NCBI GenBank assembly: GCA_024699595.1
Contig: JAILPG010000204.1
Span: 1 to 13,090, forward strand
Origin: Lachnospiraceae bacterium
GTDB lineage: Bacteria; Bacillota_A; Clostridia; Lachnospirales; Lachnospiraceae
DNA length: 13,090 nucleotides
Direction of reading: 5' to 3'
This document shows positions 8,060-13,090 of the stretch, piece by piece. Positions within the stretch are counted from its first letter, which is position 1; every line of letters begins with the position of its first letter. Made by a program: the position numbers and the translations under genes. The notes below the pieces were generated by a model. The model saw only the letters and a program-made list of their open reading frames with translations. It was not told the DNA's origin and ran no database searches.

Positions 8060-9302
8060 TGAAAAAAAGAAGGGTTTCTGGACCTTAAGGTATACGGTGA
8101 TCAATGTCACCTATTTCATGGTTTTCTGCGGCATACACGCGTATGCCTCGGTCTTCCTTCTCGACAAGGGCTTTACAAACACGATGATAGGAGTGATCTT
8201 GGCCCTTGCAAATATTCTTTCGGTCATATTTCAGCCCATTATTGCCGGACTCATTGACAAACAGGGTGTACTGACCAACCGGAATGTATCAATGGCTTCC
8301 ACCGCATTTCTTATCGCCGGTTCTCTGATACTGCTTATTACGGATAATAATAAGCCGGTCATATTCTTTGTTTTTGCGCTTATTTACATGATCCAGATGA
8401 TCTACCAGCCGGTTCTTACAGCCATGAACTTTGAATATGCGGAAGCCGGCTGTGACATATACTATGGACTTGCAAGGGGACTCGGCTCTGCCGGATTTGC
8501 CCTTGCTTCTTTTATTCTTGGAAAAACAGTCGGCAGATACGGAGTGAGGGTGATAATGATAATTGACATTATTGTGCTCATCGTAGCATTTGCAGTTTTA
8601 TACTGTTTTAAAAAGCCCGTATCCCCGCAAATAGAGGAGACCGTCAGTAACAAAGATCCTTCGGACAATATAGATTCTGATACAGGAAACGAAGAGGCTC
8701 ATAACAATCTTATAGATTTTATAAAGACTTATCCCATGTTCATGCTGTTTGTGGCAGGGGCTGTGTGCTTCTTTTTTGGACATAATGCCCTGAATGATTA
8801 TCTCATTCAGATCATAAAACCGATCGGCGGAAATGAATCGAACATGGGGACAGCTATTTTCATAGCGTCACTCATAGAGCTTCCGACAATGGCTCTTATA
8901 GGAAAAGTCTTAAAAAAAGTATCCTGCAGCAGACTCTTATTATTCTCGGGGATCGCTTTTGTGATAAAGACTTCTCTTATGTTTATTGCGGATAATATGG
9001 TTACCGTATATATAAGCCAGGCGATGCAGATGTTTGCCTATGCTGTTTTTACACCCGTAGCGGCTTATTATGTGAATGAGACCATGAAGAAGTACGACCA
9101 GGTCAAGGGACAGGCGTATGTGAACTGTTCGGTCACTCTGGGCGGTGTTTTTTCGGGACTTGTCTGCGGGAGGATACTTGATGTTTCAGGGCCAAAGACC
9201 ATGCTTCTCGTAAGTATTGCCGTTACATGTGCGGGACTGCTCATTGCTGTCTTTGCACTTAAGGGAGAGCTGAAAGCATCTCCGGAAAAATCAAATCTGT
9301 AA
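8037..9302 (+). CDS. Major facilitator superfamily transporter (LacY/oligosaccharide:H+ symporter-like)
   Basis: A 421-residue membrane protein with about 12 hydrophobic segments in two halves, split by a charged cytoplasmic loop (~193-228). The stretch YYGLARGLGSAGFA (142-155) resembles the conserved region of the LacY-like/MFS_1_like group. GLIDKQG (71-77) corresponds to the loop 2-3 signature. Substrate specificity cannot be inferred. The start is uncertain. ATG at 8037 overlaps the upstream gene by 23 nt and ATG at 8052 by 8 nt; neither has a strong ribosome binding site. Either way, translation is probably coupled to the upstream glycosyltransferase. Tight coupling to a polyprenyl-phosphate-sugar synthase suggests it moves a precursor or product of the same pathway, but a sugar importer that merely shares the operon is also possible. 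Confidence 0.88.
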   Translation: MSLTRMNNEKKKGFWTLRYTVINVTYFMVFCGIHAYASVFLLDKGFTNTMIGVILALANILSVIFQPIIAGLIDKQGVLTNRNVSMASTAFLIAGSLILLITDNNKPVIFFVFALIYMIQMIYQPVLTAMNFEYAEAGCDIYYGLARGLGSAGFALASFILGKTVGRYGVRVIMIIDIIVLIVAFAVLYCFKKPVSPQIEETVSNKDPSDNIDSDTGNEEAHNNLIDFIKTYPMFMLFVAGAVCFFFGHNALNDYLIQIIKPIGGNESNMGTAIFIASLIELPTMALIGKVLKKVSCSRLLLFSGIAFVIKTSLMFIADNMVTVYISQAMQMFAYAVFTPVAAYYVNETMKKYDQVKGQAYVNCSVTLGGVFSGLVCGRILDVSGPKTMLLVSIAVTCAGLLIAVFALKGELKASPEKSNL

Positions 9303-9315
9303 AGGTCTTTTTAAT

Positions 9316-11550
9316 ATGGATCAGATCAAAGCCTTAAAGGACGGTAACATACAATTCGACAGAACTACTCTTAAGATCATAGCCATTGTGTCAATGGTGA
9401 TAGACCATGTTGCCTGGGGGTTTGTGGATTTTTATTCGCCCCTTGGCCAGTTCATGCATCTGCTTGGCAGATTTACTATCCCCATAATGAGCTTCTTTGT
9501 GGCAGAGGGATTTAAAAAGACCCATGACCTTAAGCAGTACATATACAGGATGGCAGCAGGCGCGGCCATATCGATCATTCCGTTCTATTTGTTTTTCGGT
9601 GAAGAGTACGGGTACAGGCAGAATATCATTTTTGACTATCTGCTTGGCCTTCTGATGCTTACGATCCTTGAAAAGAGCAGATTTAAGAAATGGCAGAAAG
9701 CGGCTTTGGTTACGGTTCTGTTTGTTATCTCGGCTACGGTCGGAGGCTGGATAATAACGCCCTCCTGCTTTATCTTAGCTTTCTACTATGGAAGGACCTT
9801 TAAGGAAAAGGCCAAATGGGTCATCATATCGACTCTGGCAACGGTCACATTTATCGTATCATCGACGCTGCTTAATTATGTCTATCATTTTTCACATTAC
9901 GACTGGGTATGGTGGGACAAGCTGTATATGTTAGGCTTTATGCTTGCTCTGCCTGTTCTGTACCGGTATAACGGTGAAAACGGAACCGGAAAGCCCGGCA
10001 ACAAGTTTTTCTATCTGTTCTATCCATGTCATTTCATGGTACTGTTTTCTCTCAAATGGGTAGTAAATAACAGGGGAGATGTGTATTCGATCTATATCGG
10101 GATACATCTTGCCGTGGTGATCATTTCTCTGATAATGCTTGAAAGAGTCATGCGTTTCAGACCCACAAAGGGACAGAATGCCATCAGCTTTTTCTTAGTC
10201 TCTGCAGCGATCTACAGCATGGGATTTATTATAGAGATACTTGCCTCCAGCGCAGAGGGGTACTTCCTTGCATGTATCGTCCAGTATTTCGGCGAGTACA
10301 TGCTGTTCATAGCAGTGCTTGCCTTTGTGTCGGAGTGCTGCCTTATCGGGCTTCCAAGATTTGTATATTTACTGCATATCGTTGCTTCGATATGCCTTAT
10401 GTATGCACTTATCACGACCAGAAAGACAGGCTTCTTCTACACCTATATCGGCGTCAACAATGATTTTGCGATAGACAGACCCGAGCTGGTACACGGCCCC
10501 GGATTTTTCCTGTCGTTTTCTTATTTTATTATCGTCTGTCTTGAGGTCATAGGGTTTGGCATATATATCTTCCGAAACGGTTCTTCCATAGAAAAGAAGA
10601 GGATGAGACTTATATTATGGGCCATGGCTTTTTGCTGGATCCCTTACGGGATAACCGCCACGGGCATTACCGGAGGTTTTGAGATACCGGCAGTCGGGCT
10701 GCTTGTTGCGGGGATCCTATTATATAGAAGCTTCTTTGTATACGGAATGCTTGATTCCGTTGCGCTTGCCAGCGAGAATGCGCTCGACAGGGCTCACGAG
10801 GGGATAATAGTAATAGACGACAGGCATCATGTCAGCTTTCACAACAGTATCGTCGACAGGATAATAGGGGATATTCCTCATGGGACGGATGTGTTCAATA
10901 ATCCGACCTTAAAGAGCATCCTTGACAGGGATACAAAGCAGATCTCGGCAAATGACCGTATTTACGATATACAGGTGGATGAGCTGAAGGCCAATAAATA
11001 CACGCAAGGATACATGGTATGGTTCATAGATGTTACCGAGCATATGAAGATCCTAAGCCAGATCGAGGAGATGGCTAGGCGGGATGTTCTTACGGGTCTT
11101 TATAACAGAAGCTATTTCAAGGATATAGTAAATGATGATGTGAAAAAGGGAAAAAGAGGTACTTTCTTCATGATGGATATGGACAACTTCAAGGGTGTCA
11201 ATGACAGGTACGGCCATCAGAGAGGCGACCAGGTATTAAAGAATCTGGCCACAATACTCTCGGAATATCCTGAGGAGGAAATGTATGCCTGCCGTGTGGG
11301 CGGAGATGAATTCTGCGTGTACCTCAGAAATATCACTGACATAAAGTACATTACGGAGATCATAAAGAACATCACAGACCGGTTCAAACACTTATTCCGT
11401 GAGGAAGATGACAGAAAATGCAGCGTATCCATAGGAGCGGTCATTAATAATGATCCGGATAGCATCTATGACTGCTCTACAATGTATGCCATGGCTGACA
11501 AAAAGCTCTATGAGGCAAAAAAAGCCGGCAAGGATACGTACAGGATATAG
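9316..11550 (+). CDS. TraX-like membrane domain fused to 7TM-PAS-GGDEF diguanylate cyclase
   Basis: A single 744-residue frame joins two modules. Residues ~15-250 match the TraX family: MVIDHVAW (27-34, with Asp30-His31), LGRFTIPIMSFFVAEGFKKT (50-69) and FYLFYPCHF (232-240, His239), among several membrane helices. TraX of the F plasmid acetylates the pilin N-terminus, and the family is related to membrane acyltransferases. Residues ~256-475 form a second membrane block of about seven helices, like the 7TM sensor of some histidine kinases and cyclases. Residues ~488-575 look like a PAS domain (EGIIVIDD). Residues ~588-744 are GGDEF, with DVLTGLYNR (590-598), metal-binding DMDNF (621-625) and intact GGDEF (662-666). 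The I-site RxxD is absent: Glu653 and Met656 occupy those positions. It should therefore make cyclic di-GMP without product inhibition at that site. AAAGG at 9301-9305 overlaps the previous stop codon and supports the start. Confidence 0.88.
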   Translation: MDQIKALKDGNIQFDRTTLKIIAIVSMVIDHVAWGFVDFYSPLGQFMHLLGRFTIPIMSFFVAEGFKKTHDLKQYIYRMAAGAAISIIPFYLFFGEEYGYRQNIIFDYLLGLLMLTILEKSRFKKWQKAALVTVLFVISATVGGWIITPSCFILAFYYGRTFKEKAKWVIISTLATVTFIVSSTLLNYVYHFSHYDWVWWDKLYMLGFMLALPVLYRYNGENGTGKPGNKFFYLFYPCHFMVLFSLKWVVNNRGDVYSIYIGIHLAVVIISLIMLERVMRFRPTKGQNAISFFLVSAAIYSMGFIIEILASSAEGYFLACIVQYFGEYMLFIAVLAFVSECCLIGLPRFVYLLHIVASICLMYALITTRKTGFFYTYIGVNNDFAIDRPELVHGPGFFLSFSYFIIVCLEVIGFGIYIFRNGSSIEKKRMRLILWAMAFCWIPYGITATGITGGFEIPAVGLLVAGILLYRSFFVYGMLDSVALASENALDRAHEGIIVIDDRHHVSFHNSIVDRIIGDIPHGTDVFNNPTLKSILDRDTKQISANDRIYDIQVDELKANKYTQGYMVWFIDVTEHMKILSQIEEMARRDVLTGLYNRSYFKDIVNDDVKKGKRGTFFMMDMDNFKGVNDRYGHQRGDQVLKNLATILSEYPEEEMYACRVGGDEFCVYLRNITDIKYITEIIKNITDRFKHLFREEDDRKCSVSIGAVINNDPDSIYDCSTMYAMADKKLYEAKKAGKDTYRI

Positions 11551-11564
11551 GATGAAATGGGAGT

Positions 11565-12584
11565 ATGATCAATATAAAAGAACATAAGAGAATACCGTCC
11601 CGGCTGTCTGTGATCCTTACTGTATCGGTCCTTCTTTTTTCATGTTGTATTTTTGGCTGTTCAAAAAAAGATAAATACAGGGAAGCGGAGGTCCTTATCT
11701 CTGATCCGGAAAAAGCGGCTGCTTTAATGGAGGTAAAAAAGAATCCATGTTCCGATCTGTCGATCCCGACTCAGATAACAAAGATCGACGATACCTATTT
11801 TATAGTGGACTGCTATCACAACCAGATCATATATAATGATAATCTTGAGGATCCCTTAAGTGAATGGATGGTAATGACCGATGAGATGGTCATGGGACAT
11901 ACAATAGCAAGTGACGGACAGGTATATCTTGTGGATGATACCGAAAACGAACGCATAATGGTATTTGAAAAAACAGAGGATCCGGATCCGAAATTTGTTT
12001 TCACCAGGCAGTTTGGCGGGATCACGGGAAGACCGCATTTCATTGAATACTACGAAAGCTCTGAAACCTTTTATGCATGGTGCTCCATAAGCGGGCAGAT
12101 GTATCTTATTAAAAATGACGGGACAAATGTATACATTTCTGACATTAAGGAAATCCCGGAGCTTGATGAGATTTATGTAAGGTCCTTTACGATAATCGAT
12201 GACGGCATTTATTTCGTGTCCGGAAACGGGTTTATCATACGGGCTGATCTCGATTCATTTAAAGTTACGGACAGATATCCCGTTCCGTCTGAGATTGCGG
12301 GCATGGTGCAGTTAACAAAGATAGATGACATGTATTATATCACCGTATCCACGGATGATTCATGGAATCAGGACTATGCAACGATCATAAGATGTGATTC
12401 GCTTGATAAGCTTTCTGAGCATGAATATGAAGATGTGTATGAAAACTTCATCGGCGGAGGGACACCTTATTATATAACGTATTTTGACGGTGCTTATTAC
12501 ATGGCAGAGCATCGTATCCCCGGCCATTCGATCTGGAGATTTACGGTCACAGATGGAAGGATAAGTGCAGAGACAGTTTACTGA
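11565..12584 (+). CDS. Putative surface lipoprotein, probable six-bladed beta-propeller
   Basis: A 339-residue protein of unrecognised function. A basic N-terminus and hydrophobic stretch (~14-31) form a lipoprotein signal peptide. IFGC (Cys32), followed by SKKDK, is the more typical lipobox, but LFSC (Cys27) also fits. The mature part has six similar units, each with a short acidic turn and an aromatic strand: KIDDTYFIVD, SDGQVYLVDD, SETFYAWCS, IDDGIYFVSG, KIDDMYYITV and YFDGAYYMAE. Spacing of about 40-50 residues suggests a beta-propeller of the NHL/SMP-30-like kind. Its gene starts 14 nt after the TraX-GGDEF gene and is the last of the operon, ending ~40 nt before a terminator. GGGAG lies only one base from the ATG and AGGA is 12 nt away, so initiation is probably weak or coupled. 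It is likely anchored outside the membrane, where it could bind a glycan or protein. That role is inference. Confidence 0.82.
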   Translation: MINIKEHKRIPSRLSVILTVSVLLFSCCIFGCSKKDKYREAEVLISDPEKAAALMEVKKNPCSDLSIPTQITKIDDTYFIVDCYHNQIIYNDNLEDPLSEWMVMTDEMVMGHTIASDGQVYLVDDTENERIMVFEKTEDPDPKFVFTRQFGGITGRPHFIEYYESSETFYAWCSISGQMYLIKNDGTNVYISDIKEIPELDEIYVRSFTIIDDGIYFVSGNGFIIRADLDSFKVTDRYPVPSEIAGMVQLTKIDDMYYITVSTDDSWNQDYATIIRCDSLDKLSEHEYEDVYENFIGGGTPYYITYFDGAYYMAEHRIPGHSIWRFTVTDGRISAETVY

Positions 12585-12623
12585 CTATTTTAGTGTTAAA
12601 CCGGTTACTAGATGATGTGGCAC

Positions 12624-12665
12624 AGAACCCCTGTATGTAATAGATATAGTGGGTTCTATTTTTTT
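12624..12665 (+). terminator. Rho-independent terminator of the five-gene operon
   Basis: AGAACCC (12624-12630) pairs with GGGTTCT (12651-12657). The stem continues inward as CTGTAT (12631-12636) with ATATAG (12644-12649), interrupted by one bulged T. An A and then seven T residues follow (12659-12665). It lies 40 nt after the lipoprotein stop codon and 24 nt before the rRNA -35 element, separating the two units. Confidence 0.88.
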
Positions 12666-12688
12666 CTGAAATTTTATAATAAAGTCTA

Positions 12689-12717
12689 TTGACTTACCAA
12701 TATTTGAGTGGTATTAT
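12689..12717 (+). promoter_or_regulatory. Ribosomal RNA operon promoter
   Basis: TTGACT (12689-12694) and TATTAT (12712-12717) are 17 bp apart, about 240 bp upstream of 16S rRNA, with an AT-rich tract just before the -35 that could act as an UP element. The predicted start is ~12724. Another TTGACA at 12755 has no -10 at a workable distance, so I see only one promoter. Confidence 0.82.
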
Positions 12718-12723
12718 AAGCAA

Positions 12724-12956
12724 GCTGTCCTTGAAAAACAGCATTTAACGTACATTGACAATTAAACAGTATAAACCATTTTCTGAAAGAGACGGTAGAC
12801 GGAACATTCGTGTTCTGTTTACAAAAGTCAATTCCAAAAAACAGTAAATCATGAAGGAGAAATCCTTCAGGGATCTTTTGATCCCAAAGGTAGACCAGAG
12901 GTTTACCTGAGCAAGCTCGAGGTTAAGCATCGAAGATGCGCTCGAGTACAAACATT
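12724..12956 (+). promoter_or_regulatory. rRNA leader: boxA-like site and six consecutive hairpins
   Basis: This ~230-nt stretch carries no gene. A boxA-like sequence TGTCCTTGAAAAAC (12726-12739) resembles the TGTTCTTTGAAAAC type known upstream of rRNA in Bacillus. Inverted repeats follow one another: GCTGT/ACAGC (12724-12742); a 12-bp stem with two G-U pairs and a TTCG loop (12795-12822); GAAGGA/TCCTTC (12853-12868); GGGATC/GATCCC (12870-12885); GGTAGACC/GGTTTACC with one G-U (12889-12907); and CTCGAG/CTCGAG enclosing GCATC/GATGC (12916-12946). None has a T-run, so they are not terminators. Antitermination, folding or processing of pre-16S rRNA are the expected roles. The hairpins are seen; the functions are inferred from rRNA leaders in general. 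Confidence 0.65.

Positions 12957-13090
<134 letters not shown>

Noticed and set aside
12599..12606. AACCGGTT palindrome between the lipoprotein gene and its terminator, as an operator.
   Set aside because: An isolated 8-bp palindrome downstream of a gene and not near a promoter is likely chance.
4182..12665. Genomic island inserted at the tRNA-Ser gene and carrying the five-gene operon.
   Set aside because: tRNA genes are common integration sites, but there is no integrase, no visible repeat of the tRNA 3' end further right, and base composition looks the same as in the flanking genes.
12755..12775. TTGACA (12755) with TATAAA (12770) as a second rRNA promoter.
   Set aside because: The spacer is only 9 bp and no alternative -10 lies at 16-18 bp. 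The segment is more likely part of the rRNA leader.
12745..12951. Minus-strand open frame of 68 codons in the rRNA leader.
   Set aside because: It lies across the rRNA leader hairpins, has no ribosome binding site or recognisable protein pattern, and runs against the rRNA operon.

Overview
The window looks like a chromosomal segment from a Firmicute of class Clostridia, most likely family Lachnospiraceae (Butyrivibrio-like). The basis is the 5' end of a clostridial-type 16S rRNA gene at the right edge, moderate G+C, AAAGGA-type ribosome binding sites, and the protein families present. Genus and species cannot be fixed from what is visible. No insertion sequence, integrase, phage gene, CRISPR array or frameshifted gene was seen.

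Layout: (1) 74-1852 (+) is a FkbH-like protein (SGNH-like, HAD-IIIC phosphatase-like and GNAT-like parts), the last gene of a transcription unit that begins outside the window. (2) 1884-3983 (-) is a glycogen debranching enzyme, GlgX, convergent with the first gene. (3) 4111-4299 (+) is a self-contained tRNA-Ser(GCU) unit: a consensus promoter, the tRNA, and a perfect 12-bp terminator hairpin. (4) 4307-12665 (+) is a five-gene operon with its own promoter and terminator: a YfhO-family GT-C membrane glycosyltransferase, a CsbB/GtrB-type polyprenyl-phosphate glycosyltransferase, an MFS transporter, a fused TraX / 7TM / PAS / GGDEF protein, and a lipoprotein resembling a six-bladed beta-propeller. 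(5) 12689-13090 (+) is an rRNA promoter, a hairpin-rich leader and the first ~130 nt of 16S rRNA.

The five-gene operon is the notable part. The CsbB-type enzyme should load a sugar onto undecaprenyl phosphate on the cytoplasmic face, and the YfhO-type enzyme should transfer it to an envelope acceptor outside. This is the logic known for lipoteichoic acid glycosylation in Bacillus and Listeria. The same operon carries a TraX-family (acyltransferase-like) membrane domain fused in frame to a sensory 7TM-PAS module and a diguanylate cyclase with an intact GGDEF motif but no inhibitory I-site. It also encodes a surface lipoprotein. A plausible but unproven reading is an envelope-glycan decoration system with a built-in cyclic-di-GMP signalling output. 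The fusion protein and the gene set around it are what I would check first.
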